Of a DNA stretch of 29,335 nt, positions 10,477 to 20,860 are shown in pieces (positions within the stretch are counted from its first letter, which is position 1; each line of letters opens with the position of its first letter). Source of the stretch: Vitrella brassicaformis (taxonomy: Eukaryota > Sar > Vitrellaceae); the NCBI GenBank assembly GCA_001179505.1, contig CDMY01000410.1, positions 55,399-84,733 of the forward strand, read 5' to 3'. A program made the position numbers and the translations under genes. Under the pieces are notes generated by a model, which did not search any database, was not told where the DNA came from, and was given only the letters and a program-made list of their open reading frames with translations.

Positions 10477-10494
10477 CCTAACAGATCTGTTAGG
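10477..10494. other. 18-bp perfect palindrome
   Basis: cctaacagatctgttagg equals its own reverse complement. It sits 6 bp left of the point where repeat copy 1 starts to match copy 2, so it may mark the insertion edge or be a protein-binding site. Confidence 0.6.
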
Positions 10495-10500
10495 AACTGA

Positions 10501-11125
10501 CCTGTGCGTATAACGTGTGGCATTCATAAAATTGGACACGCTGTATGTGTATGCACCATCATCCTTGTAGGCTTTCAGCTGACTTGAATTACCACACGAC
10601 GAGTCGGCTGGGTGTGAGCTGGCCACGGCCACTAGGATACTGGAGCGGCTTCACGTTGGGGCGTTGTGGTCAATTGCTGCCTACATTTTATATTTGTGGA
10701 CTCTTTCTTACACCAGCGACGCTCTCAGCCCAGCAGGATTCTTTCAACGGCGAGTGTGCTACGCGGCCGACGGCATCACGGTGAGCAAGCCCACGTGGCT
10801 CTACAGTCCAGCCGTCCATATCTGTGTCTCGCTTTGCTTCTCTCTCTCTCTCTCTGTGCGCGTCTGCAGATGGTCGGCGATCTGGTTGGAGTCTTCGGTG
10901 AGCGACAGGCAGCACACGACAGGAAGAAATGGTACGCTTGAGATAACCATTATGAAAGATGATGGATCGGTCGGTGAGAAGACACCGCTCATGGTATCTG
11001 TCATCGAGCAGGTAGACACCTATGTCTCTCTCTGTCTATCTATCTATCTCTCTCTCTCTGTCTGTGTCTCTCCTCAGGCCTTTGCCTCTCCCTTCGATTC
11101 GAGTCTCTTTGCAGGTTGAGCGCGA
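10501..11125 (+). repeat. Dispersed repeat copy 1 (segments B and C)
   Basis: Segment B (10501-10612) matches 24032-24145, including ttggacacgctgta and gctttcagctgacttgaatt. Segment C (about 10615-11125) matches about 26353-26745, including gtggactctttc, gacgctctcagcccagcag and gcccacgta/tgg. The copies differ by indels that break any common reading frame. The frame in this copy (LWSIAAYILYLWTLSYTSD and on) is not kept in copy 3, so protein coding is unlikely. No terminal inverted repeats, poly-A tail or transposase is seen. Its class is unknown. Confidence 0.8.
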
Positions 11126-11720
11126 GTATGAGACCCAGAAACAGATAAGCTGACACAGACACAAAAAGGCACATACACACGCACTTCCTCCCTGCAGATG
11201 TGTGTGTGTGTCTGTTAGCGTCTTATGGACGTGCCAGCGTCCGTCTGTCTTTGGCACCTGCAGCCCACATCAGCCACTCCACACGCACCCACGGTACGCA
11301 GGTGCTGTCTTGATTGTGTGTGTCTTGATTGTGTGTGTGTTCAGTCGGGAGAGATGCAAGGTGTGCCGCTCGCTGTGGATGCATGGATGTGAGTGAGAAT
11401 GGACGTGTTCATGCAACGGACCTTTACATGTGTCTCAACTTGATTATCATGTGCCTGTCAAGCACAATGCCTGTCAAGCACAATGTCAGCCAAATTGTTG
11501 TGTGTGTGTGTGCATTCGATGACTCTTTGTGACACTGGGACGATCACGATGCAGTGCAGGTGTAGCTATAGGCGAGGTCGTACGTACACAGTTTATTTAT
11601 GTGCATGTTGCGTGTGTGCGTTTAATACATATTGATATGTGTTCATGTACATACACACATATACGTATACACATATACACATATACGTATGCATGACTCT
11701 TTGTGACATCAGGAGGACAC

Positions 11721-11776
11721 ATTAAGCTTTCCGGCTACTTGCTCTTACATTAAGCTTTCCGACTACTTGCGCTACC
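11721..11776. repeat. 28-bp tandem duplication
   Basis: Two adjacent copies of attaagctttccg(g/a)ctact followed by tgctcttac or tgcgctacc. Near-identical and non-coding. Confidence 0.8.
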
Positions 11777-12107
11777 GAGAGAGAGCGGAGCCACACACAC
11801 ACACGCACGTCAACAGACGCAGAGGCGCACAAGAAGGTGAGTCCCAAATGCTGATGGGGCGATGCGCGTTGATCAAGTCATATTTCACTCGCCTCCTCGT
11901 GCACGTGTGGAGAACGAGACAGACCTATATGTGTGTGTGTGGACACTCTCTGCCTTGCGTACGCATCATTTCAGTTTATTCCAAGATCTGGAGCATCATA
12001 CCGAAGTAGCGTCGACACACATGCCCTGTCTGCCTGGCTGTCTGACTGTCAGCCGCACTTCAACGTCTATCAATCCATTCAAGCTGAATCGATCGCGAGT
12101 GTGCGTT

Positions 12108-12214
12108 GATGGATGCTGCAACCGTTCATCGCAGACAACACACGGGGCCGAACAAGACTGTGGGATCAGTTCGGCCCCGTGTGTTGTCTGCGATGAACGG
12201 TTGCAGCATCCATC
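12108..12214. repeat. Perfect 46-bp inverted repeat with 15-nt loop
   Basis: The left arm 12108-12153 (starting gatggatgctgcaaccg) is the exact reverse complement of the right arm 12169-12214. The spacer is 15 nt (12154-12168). If transcribed, it would form a 46-bp mismatch-free RNA hairpin. No gene overlaps it. Candidates are a small-RNA precursor, a miniature element with very short interior, a recombination hotspot, or a foldback artefact of amplification or assembly. Confidence 0.9.
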
Positions 12215-12378
12215 GCTCCCTGTCGATCACACCCTCCCTCCATCGATACACGCCACACTCCCAGCCATCCACTGACTGACCAACAAACAATCAATCCCTC
12301 ATTGACCGTCGCCTTATCTGTGAGATGCCCTCACTCACTCCCTCACTGCTTCTCTTCAACAGCACCTCCCTCCCACCG

Positions 12379-15300
12379 TCACTTCTCATCAACCGGACCG
12401 CTGTGAATATCGGGTGCAGTCAGGCTGTCAGGGGCCTCCTCTAACGAGGCCTCAGGAGAGCCACCACCAGCACCACTTCCCCCTCCCTCAAGTTCGCGGC
12501 TCTCGAGGTCGTCTGTCGCCACGTTGGCCATCTCTTCTCCTGACTGAGGCTGCTGCACCACATTGCCCGCCATTGTGCTGACCTCCGTGTCCTCCTGCGC
12601 GTCGGGCTCTCTGCGCATCATCGGCATGATCGTCCGCGCGTCCGGCGGCGGCACCTGGTGTCGGTCGTCGCTGCTCTCGTGCTTGCTCTTCTTCTTGATC
12701 TTCATCTTGAAAGGGTTGAACGACGACACACCCAGCCCGCCGCCGCCACCGCCCTTGCCGCCCCCACCAAGTATGCCCATCCCGCCGCCCCGCTTGTCCT
12801 TCCCAGACCCACTTGAAGGCTTGTGCGCCACGCTCACGCGATAGGCCTGTGGGTGTGGGTCGGTCTCCTTGACGAGATTGGCGGCGATGCGGCCAGTCTG
12901 TGGGGGCGTGCGGACGTTATGGTGCGTTGACGGGGCTGAGTCTGGCTTGGGAATGGACACGGGGATGGCGTCAGCAGGGCCTTTGTCGCTGCTGGGGGAT
13001 GCCATGGGCTGCGCGTCGAGCGATGGGTGGCCCTCGGGGGGGTCAGGAGTAGGTGGGTGTGTTTGTGAGTGGGTCTTCGGTTTCTCCAGCTCTCGCTTGA
13101 CGTGCCGCATGGCGTCCTCCACCTTCTGTCTAGTGATCTTAAGCGATGCCACACACTCCTGGAAACGAACCAACTGACACACCAAAACAACCAACAAACC
13201 ACACGTGCATGTGTGTGTGTGTGTGCGTCTTTCCTCCTCGTCCATCGTGTTGCTCACGTCGATTTCCTGGTAGTGCCTCGCCGAGGAGGACGACAGCAGC
13301 TCCATGCACTGGTCGTGGCTGCCTTTCTCCAGAGCGTCGCTGAAGTAACACAGCAGGCCCAAAGCTGTCTGCACATCCACGCAGGCAGAGACGAAGACAC
13401 GGATATACCTCCCATGCGGCAGCGTGGCAGCGATTCGTTCCTCTCGTTTCTCACCTGGTAGAGAATCGTGTCGCCCTCAGCAAGAAAGCTGTCCCACACA
13501 CGCGCAACTAAAGCGAATGGCAACGACCTGACACCCATAAAACACACAAGAGGGTGTCCATCCTGGCCGGTTTTCGCTGCCTCTGCGCACCTCCCCACCC
13601 ACGCACCTTGTGAAGAGGGTGTAGAGCCACTCGACGAGAAACATGTCCGAGTTGAGGCCGCACTGGTGCAGCTTCATGGCCACCCACGGCAGCCGCTCCT
13701 TCATCAGGTGGTCGAAGGTGCGGAAGTACACGTCCACAATCGACATGTCGAACGTGTAGAAGGCGTGCAGAGACCGACGCAGCTGGAGATACACACACAT
13801 AGACACGCACACACCCAAACACACAGATGGGGTGTCATGCAGACAGGCGTTCCCCCCTATGCCCTTCCTATACTGACCATGAGGTTGGCGAAGCACACGA
13901 AGGCCGAGTACTCGTCCATGTGCAGCAGCAGCATGGCAGCTAGGTAGGCCATCCCCTGCACGTACCCCAGGTCAGGCCGCCACAGCACATACGTCTCCAG
14001 CACCGTCCTCAGGTGCTCGTGCAACACGCCGTCATGCGGCACAGCAAAGGGCAGCGGCTGCACGCCGGGATGGCCGGGGTCGCCATATGCCACCCCCACA
14101 CGCTTTGCCCTCTCGGGCGGCCGCACCTTGTCCCTCTCCTCATCGCCCCTCGTGTCCATTTCGGTCATCTCGACACCATGCTCACCCACCCGAGCCACGC
14201 CCCTGTTGCGCATGCGGCCCCGCCTGCCTCTCGCCCCCTGCTGCTCTCTCGACTGTGAACTAGCGGCTGGCGATGCGGCCGAGTGGGGTGAGGGGTCGTC
14301 AGACGGACTGAGAGAGGAGGGGGAGGCCGAGTCGCTCTCGTCTTGCTGGACCGTGATGGTCATGGACCCGTCTCCCGCGCCCTGATCGTCGGGCGGTTCA
14401 GGGGTGGGTGTGCTGCCTGCCGCCTCAGCTGCATCGGTGTCTGTCTGTGACTGTTTGCGGAAGACGCCCAGCCGCGGGAGTGTGCGGTTGAGGTCCATGC
14501 CGATCATCTCAAAGGACGAGAGGATCTCGCTCTCGTAGAAGACACAGCTGTGGTCGGGCCGCACGCCGCCCGTCTGGCTCCCCACTGCCGTGGCAGAGGG
14601 GTCAGGGACGATCTCGTCCTCTCTGCTGGCCCCTGCCGCCTCGGCTGCCGCCTCGGTCTCTTCGCTTCTGTCCTCCTCTTGCTGCTGCTGTCTTGATGCC
14701 GCGTTGACCGTTTCGTTGATTTTGTCTCGGTATCGCTTGGATACCTTCATCATGAAGTCGCGGACCTTCTCGACACGCCCCAGGAGGATGCGGTAGAGCG
14801 TGGGTGTGATCTGCAGCTTGTTGCCGATGCACTTCTTCCACACCTCGCCCCGGATCTCCTGCGGGAGGCCCTTGCGGATGAGGGAGGCGAAGAGCTTGGG
14901 GTTCTCGTGGCGGTAGGCGTCGAACTCGGGAAGGATCTTCTCCACCCACACATCGACCTCCTCCATGGGCCCCATCGTCCTGGGCCGATTCTGACGACAA
15001 GCAACAACACCGGCCAAACAGACACTCATGAGAGCGGGCATCCATTCCATTCGTTCTGTCCTGTCCTGTCTGTTTCCCCCTCTCACGCACCTTTCCTCCT
15101 CCTTTGAAGAAAGACTTCCACGAGTGTCCCTGCATCATGGCCCGGCCGATGTCAGACGCAGGCATCCCCATGGCAGTCATGGCGCTCGTCCACACAGACG
15201 ACATGGCCCCCTCATCCTGCCTCTCGCCCTCGGCTGCCGCAGCCGGGCCATCGGATGCAGGGGGCGGTGAAGGGGATTGGGGGGCCGCCGGTGCCGCCGT

Positions 15301-16415
15301 GTCGCCGGGAGGGATGGCGATGAGTGGCGAGTCGGTCTCAGGCGGCTTGGGGGCTGGAGGTGGAGGTGGGGGTGCGGGCATGGTGGGCATGAGATGGAGG
15401 TGGTGGTCCTTGCGGTACTTGCGGCCCGTCAGGGCGAGCAGCTCGTCTGTGTCATCGACCACAGATTCCTGCATACACGACAGCACAAGACGACAGACGG
15501 AATCCATGGTCACGCGATCAGCCGTATCCCTCTTCCTTTCACCCACCAAACTACCCACCCCTGCGTCGAGGATCGTCCCGCTGTCGCCATCGTCAGCACC
15601 GGCTCCGAAAAAGCCATAGCCGCGGCCTCCCTTGTAGAGCGCCCCAAAGCTCAAGTACGACTTGTCCTTGGCGCCGCTGACCTTTCTCTGGGTATCATGT
15701 GCTCGAGTGCCCTCGACGCTGCTGCTGCGGCTCACCCCGCCGTCCTTGTCAGCATCGCCGGACTCGACGCGATGCCTGCTGGATGTGGGTGTGGCGGCAG
15801 GCTCCATGCTGGCGATCTGCGCCCTGAGAGTCTGTATCTCGTCCAGAAAGACCTCCTCGTTGATCTTCTTCTCGTGGAGGACCCTCCGGTAAGCGTCGCC
15901 CCACCTCTCGTTCTGCTCCCTGGCGTCCTCCAGCTCCTGCGCCAGTGAAACCTTCTCATTCGCCAGCTTGACGATATCCGACGACATCTCCTGCATATCC
16001 TTCTCCTACATCGATGAAGGACACACACACACATACACAATCACACGGCAGCCGTGGGATAGGTGCGTGCCGTCTGTTCGTTGGCCGACATCTATCTACT
16101 GACCTGTCTGAGTTTCTGCTCCTGCATGCCTGCCACAGCCAGCTTGGTCCTGATCAGCTCATTGAGATGGTTGTCTGAACCGCCCTCACACATCGACAGC
16201 GACTGCCGCATGCTGACGGGAGACGGGCCGGGCTGCGCTGCATCGACTCGAGGAGGGGGATTCCATCCAGTCACGCGCCCTGGCGCCGGCGGCAGCGACC
16301 GAGGCGGAACCGCTGGCTGTGTGTGTTGTTGTGCATCCATCTCGGACGACTCGGCGGTGTCCTCTTGGGATCCTGGCGGAGGAAAGAACGGTCTTGCGCG
16401 GCCGTAGCCCCTCAT
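12379..16415 (-). CDS. TBC-domain Rab GTPase-activating protein
   Basis: Exons in order: 16415-16104, 16005-15559, 15468-15091, 14990-13878, 13782-13607, 13527-13455, 13368-13258, 13173-12379; 1135 codons, 1134 aa. Residues about 75-160 are coiled coil (EKDMQEMSSDIVKLANEKVS and on). About 320-350 is a Pro-rich linker. The TBC domain runs from about residue 410 (LIRKGLPQEIRGEVW) to 833 (FALVARVWDSFLAEGD). Both catalytic fingers are visible: the arginine finger IGMDLNRTLP and the glutamine finger LGYVQGMAYLAAMLL. A Ser/acidic low-complexity insert of about 130 residues separates the two. The C-terminal tail is Gly-rich with a basic patch (KMKIKKKSK). It should stimulate GTP hydrolysis by a Rab in membrane traffic. 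An in-frame ATG at 16556 would add 47 residues but leaves only 30 bp to the divergent gene's ATG, so 16415 is preferred. Confidence 0.9.
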
Positions 16416-16586
16416 TTGGCTGCCAGATTTGTTGCCTTTTTTTGGCTTTCGCTCCTCTGCGAGCTGAGCTTTGCAGCGGTCTGGCTCCTTTCCCTGGAAA
16501 GGAGCGTTTGCATGCTCTTTCACCGTCGACTTTGCAGATCCATCAAGATCCGGCATCAACAAGCTTGTTTCTTCTCTCACTCAACC
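16416..16586. promoter_or_regulatory. Divergent promoter region with 9-bp inverted repeat
   Basis: 171 bp separate the chosen TBC start (minus strand) and the hydroquinone reductase start (plus strand). ctcctttcc (16485-16493) and ggaaaggag (16496-16504) form a perfect inverted repeat with a 2-nt spacer, placed centrally, as expected for a symmetric binding site. Function inferred from position only. Confidence 0.45.
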
Positions 16587-17922
16587 ATGGCTACCGTGGC
16601 GTCCAATGGCGTGGAGCCCGCAGCCAAGAAGCTCAAGGCAGGCACGGACGAGGAGGAGCTGTGCTATGTCACGGATGTGCACAGCACCGGCGTGTTGGGT
16701 ACCGACCGATTCCCTGTCAACGAGGGCGAGTCGAAGCGCTACCATCTGTTCGTCGGGAAGATATGTCCTTTCGCGCATCGGGTCAGCCATCACCGCGGGC
16801 ACACAGCACAGCGCAGCACAGCACACGGGCATTTGCAGTGTCGAGATGCCTCATTCTGCTCCACTTTGTGTGATGCAGGCGGAGATCGCCCGCAAGTTGA
16901 AGGGTCTCGAAGACGTCATCGGGCTGACGCAGGTCAACTCTGCGCAGGTGGAGGCGGGCTGGCGGCTGGACGACACATATTTCCACTCCACCCAAGCGGA
17001 CCAGCGCGGCGAGCCCAACCCAGTGGCAGAAGCCAACAACGTGCCAGATCTCTACAAGATGACCACCCCCAGCTTCAGCGGCCGCGCGTCCATCCCCGTG
17101 CTCTTCGACACCCACAGCAAAAAGATCGTCAACACCGAAAGTGCCGAGATCGCCCGCTTCTTCAGCAGCGACAAGCTCAACCACATCAAGGCGTGCAAGC
17201 ACCCAGAGCTGGATCTGTATCCGGTGGCCGAGAGAGCGGCGATTGATGATTTCTGCGACAAGTATGGGGCCGAGTTCGTCAAGCCTCTCTACCAGAGCGG
17301 CTTCACAAAAGACCAGACACGCTTCAACGAGCTCAACGATCAGGTGAAGGCCAGACGCAGAGGCAAACGGGGCCGCACGAGCCTTTTCTGTGCGTGTGTC
17401 TGTCTCTATCTCTGTCCCTGTCTGCAGGTGTTTGGTTATCTGGCCAAGCTGGACGATTGTCTCGGTGACGGCCGCACCTTTGTGATGGGCGACAAGTTGA
17501 CGGTGGCCGACATCCATGCCTACGTGCACCTCATCCGATTCGACCCCATCTACTACACACTGTACTGTGCGCAAGACACTCACGAAGAGACCCTGCTCGT
17601 TCTGCCTGTGGTCACTCCTTCCTTGTGCGACTCTGTGTGTGGTTCAGGTACAAGCTGACCCATCGCAGGATATCTGATCACCCCAACATCAAGAGCTACA
17701 TCCAAAGACTGTGGCAGGTACGCACACACCACACCCGCACCAACGTATCACACAACTTCCAATAGCGTGTGTGTGTGTGGTTTTCAGCTCGATGGCTTCC
17801 GCCTGACGACCGACATTTCCGCGTCGATTGCCGGCTACTTCGAGAGCTGGAACCAGCCCAACTGCCCGATGCTCGTGCCCAAAGGGAAGGGCGGCCTGGA
17901 CCTGTGGCTCGATGGTGTGTGA
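16587..17922 (+). CDS. Glutathionyl-hydroquinone reductase (Xi/omega-like GST)
   Basis: Exons: 16587-16781, 16879-17343, 17428-17561, 17648-17717, 17788-17922; 333 codons, 332 aa. The protein reduces glutathionyl-hydroquinones with glutathione in the ECM4/YqjG family (family knowledge). The family catalytic motif CPFAHR is at 60-65 (Cys60). The thioredoxin-like half continues with SIPVLFDTHSKKIVNTESAE, the conserved cis-Pro and SNAIL-like region. The all-helical C-terminal half holds FVMGDKLTVADIHAYVHLIR and HPNIKSYIQRLWQ, and the end (GYFESWNQPNCPMLVPKGKG) resembles the family's C-terminal segment. The length is normal for the family. There is no N-terminal targeting peptide I can recognise, so it is likely cytosolic. 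The exon 3 donor is placed at gtactg (17562), the site that keeps frame into LYKLTHRR. Confidence 0.9.
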
Positions 17923-18519
17923 TCGATCATCTGATCTGGTGCTTTACCGGTGGTGGCCGCTGGCATCGTGTATGGTGTGACGCGTCGACAGTGCAGCTCT
18001 CGTCAGCGTCAGCCACCAGAGCTGCTCTGTCGAGAGGCGGAGAGCTGGTCATGGGCCTTAATGGCGTCCGATGTGGCGGCTTTCTGCTGCTGCCAGGGGG
18101 CCATCTGTGTGTGGCGCAGAGAACACATCCATACACACAGGTGGCCTACGTTTTGCTCAAGCGATTCATCGATTCCTGGGTCCGTGCACTGCACGTGAGT
18201 GTAATCGCCAGTCTCCCTCTTGCCTTACGGCGATGATTTATGAGGGGCCGGTGCATGTGTGCATGTGAGCGTGTGGACATGTGCTGCTGCTTTGCGGTTG
18301 AGCTGCACCCTTTTTTGGGCAGCCCGTGGATTTGAGCACCTTCAATGTGTGTGTAGCTGTGGCTGTGTTCATCGGACAGCCATTATTCCTGCAGACCATG
18401 CATAACAGATCCAATACAATGAAACGCGCCCACGCACGCCACACGTTGAGACAAATCTCAACCAACAACAAAGCGATCGGTCCTCCCTCCCTCCCTCCCT
18501 TTCCCCACCGCTAGGTAGG
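17923..18519. other. Convergent intergenic region
   Basis: 3' flanks of the hydroquinone reductase (+) and CFAP97-like (-) genes. There is no supported exon, though an acceptor-like site at about 18141 could be part of a spliced 3' UTR. A (CTCC)n tract at about 18481-18500 borders the CFAP97-like stop. Confidence 0.45.
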
Positions 18520-20504
18520 TTATGCCTCTTCGAACTTATCAGCTGCATAGGGGTCCTCGACTTCCTGCTGCTGCTCCAGCTGCTGCTGCTGCCCCTGCTT
18601 TTCTTTGCTCTCTTCCTCCTTGGTCTCTTCGGGCACCTGCTCCTCTGCCTCTGGCGTCTCCTCATTGCTTGCTTCATCTGTGACCGCCGTTTCTTCTTCC
18701 TTGGTGACGTCGATGACCTCCTCTCTGACCTCTTCCTTGACCTCCTCTTTCACCTCAGTCATCTCCTCTTTCACCTCAGTCACCTCCTCTTTCACCTCAG
18801 TCACCTCTGTCACCTCTGGCGGCTCCTCCTCGTTGATCTCAGCCTCCAGCACGTCTGAACAGCAGACGAGAAATGTGTGTCTTCTCCCCTCCCGAGAGCC
18901 ATGACATGTCTCCCTCCCTCCCTCCCTCCCTTGGTACCCGCGACTTTGGTGTCGTCGATTTGTTCCTCCGACACCTTCGCCGCCTCCTCGTCCTTGACTG
19001 CGGCCAGGAGGACCTCTTCGGTTTTCTTCTTTGGCATGCGATTGGCCTCGTCGACCGCCTCCTGCAGATCGCTCTCACTTGCCCCCTCGCCAACAGCCAC
19101 GGGAGTAGCGTGGGGGTCGCCGCGATGCACCACTTTGGCTTTCGCGTCGAGGGACTCGTCAGGTGGTTCCTGAGGAGGGGCAGGGGGCGCCTTACGTGCT
19201 GGCCCGCCGCCGGCCACCCACCTGCAATGAAAGGGGCATTAGCCCTGTACTGTCTTCATGTCTCTTGAGTGCGTGTGTGTGGTGCCCCATACCCTCTCTT
19301 CTGCGTCTCTTCATCTTTCTGTGTCCAGTTGAGCTTCTCTGCCTTCTGAGGCGTCCTGGCGGTCGCCCGCAGGCCCTCCTTCTGTGTGGCCTTGAGAGAG
19401 CTGCCTGACGGTGGTGGTGGTGCTTTGCCCCTGCCTGCGGCGGCCTTGGGCTTCTGTGCCGTCATCTTTTGTTTGGCTGCAGGTGCCCCACGTGTTCCCC
19501 CTTTGGCCGTGTCGAGGAGGGACCCAGGCTGAGGAGGGGCATGGACACCTGCGTAGTAGAAAACACTCGCCCGTGGCTGATGTCGCACCGTAGGCAGCAA
19601 CTTCACACACACAAAAGACAGGCAGCCAGAACGCGTAGGTCTGGGTATGTGGGACCACATGAGAGTCGTTCCATTTGCCGACCCCGCTTCCTACCGTCCC
19701 ATCCTTGGCTGTCTCGCTCACGGAGCTGCTCCTTCGTCTCGCCTCCTCCACCTCCTCCTCACCAGCATCTTCAGCCATCCCTCTTGTCATGGCCTCATCA
19801 GCACTCGCAGGCTGCGGGCGACCCAGAGCATGGGACCTCCTCGATTGCACCAGGGGCGGCAGCTTGCCCAGCCGCTGTTTGCCGTGCATCTTCATGAGCA
19901 TGTCCCTGTACTTGCGCGACATCTGGTAGTCCTTCTCAAGGCCCCTGATGTCGAATGTGGGTTTGCTGCCGACGATGCGGCGCACAAGGGCCTCGTTCTC
20001 AGCGTTGATGGCCGCCTGCTTCTTCCGTCGGTAGCCTTCGTGCAAAGTGCGGAGCGACTCCAGCTTGGATGCCGTCATGGGCGACACGGGGGGCGGGAGG
20101 GAGGGGGGAGGGGGACTGTCGCCCTCCCGCTGGCCCTCCGGCGGGTTCGTGTCACTGGCAGGCGGCGGGGAGCCGGCCGTGCTGTCGGTTGTCGGCGAGG
20201 CACGACCTTTGCGGAGGGTCATCTGCTTGGAGTGTGACTGTCGGCTGATCTCGAATAGCCTCTCCACCAGCTTGCGATTCTCCTTGTTGATCTCGGCTTG
20301 TCTGCAGTGCTCACGAAAGGCCCTCGCCCGCCCCGCCACCTCATGCAGGCCGATTTCCAGTGTTTTGGGGCACGTGTTGTCGACAGAGGGACGGATGGCG
20401 CCGAGGGCCTCCCTGTGCTTGTAGTACCGCCTGGTCCAGTCAATTCTGCTGCACACACTGACATCGGGATCCATATTCGCAATCAGGCTGGCATTCATCG
20501 CCAT
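18520..20504 (-). CDS. CFAP97-like ciliary protein
   Basis: Exons in order: 20504-19695, 19528-19293, 19221-18938, 18854-18520; 555 codons, 554 aa. Near the N-terminus WTRRYYKHREALGAIRPSVD, then CPKTLEIGL, then INKENRKLVERLFEISR match the CFAP97/hemingway (KIAA1430) pattern of YxxHRxxLxxxxPxVDxxxP followed by ENxxLLxxL. A second, looser copy follows (LHEGYRRKKQAAINAENEAL to about residue 205). The family is tied to motile cilia and axonemes. The second half is Lys/Pro-rich, then extremely Glu-rich, with TEV-KEE repeats and a Gln run before EEA*. This C-terminal half is low-complexity and was not matched to any family. The exon 2 acceptor (cctcctcag, 19529) was chosen because the upstream alternative breaks the frame. 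A coiled-coil protein of other function is the alternative. Confidence 0.72.
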
Positions 20505-20860
20505 TGGAAAGAACTGGGAAGAGGGCCTCGCGCAATGCTCTCCAGGCCTACCTGCATAGGAACACAAAGTGGGCAGTCAACAGACACATTCAGCCTGTTG
20601 CGCGCTCGATTGGGGCCTCTTTCTACCGTGCCGAAATTGCGGCAAGACCCGACTCAATCCGTGGAGAAGGCACAGAGCACGCAGCGGAGGCTGACGGGAC
20701 GAGAGGAGAGGGGAGGAGAAACAGAGAACGGCACGGCGCTCGCGAGCTTAGCTAGCACTCGGAATGAGCTCGCACAAATTGGCGACATCGCTTCAGAACA
20801 GATCTGTCAATCAGCTTGTGGTGAATCGACTTGCCTATTGCTACCCACCATAGATCAAGC
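20505..20860. promoter_or_regulatory. Divergent region between the CFAP97-like and NHE genes
   Basis: 356 bp between two divergent start codons. It presumably holds both 5' UTRs and promoters. An acceptor-like ctatgcag on the minus strand near 20555 suggests the CFAP97-like 5' UTR may be spliced. There is no clear TATA box and no other feature. Confidence 0.4.

Larger units (their letters stand above)
10432..12378. other. Gene-poor, repeat-bearing stretch
   Basis: No gene is supported between the J-protein exon and the TBC gene stop. It contains an 18-bp palindrome, copy 1 of the dispersed repeat (10501-11125), short direct duplications (11457-11492, 11721-11776), an alternating CATATACGTAT tract (11650-11690) and the 46-bp hairpin (12108-12214). 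Several splice-like sites occur, but no exon has recognisable protein similarity. Confidence 0.5.

Noticed and set aside
10664-10941. Possible membrane-protein exons in repeat copy 1
   Set aside because: The frame opens at TTG or GTG only, and indels in copy 3 destroy it, so conservation is at the DNA level.
12563-12844. Pro/Ser-rich plus-strand open frame over the TBC gene end
   Set aside because: Antisense shadow of the Gly-rich C-terminal tail of the TBC protein.
16416-16580. Extension of the TBC protein upstream to 16580
   Set aside because: The codon at 16580 is GTG and would overlap the promoter of the divergent gene 7 bp away. The ATG at 16556 is possible but less likely than 16415.
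18141-18240. Possible small exon after the hydroquinone reductase gene
   Set aside because: There is an acceptor-like site, but no homology and no open connection. Best seen as 3' flank.
19311-19528. Alternative C-terminus of the CFAP97-like protein by read-through in another frame
   Set aside because: It gives a Gln/Thr-rich tail ending early. The spliced frame gives a Lys-rich segment (LNWTQKDEETQK) that joins correctly to two further exons.
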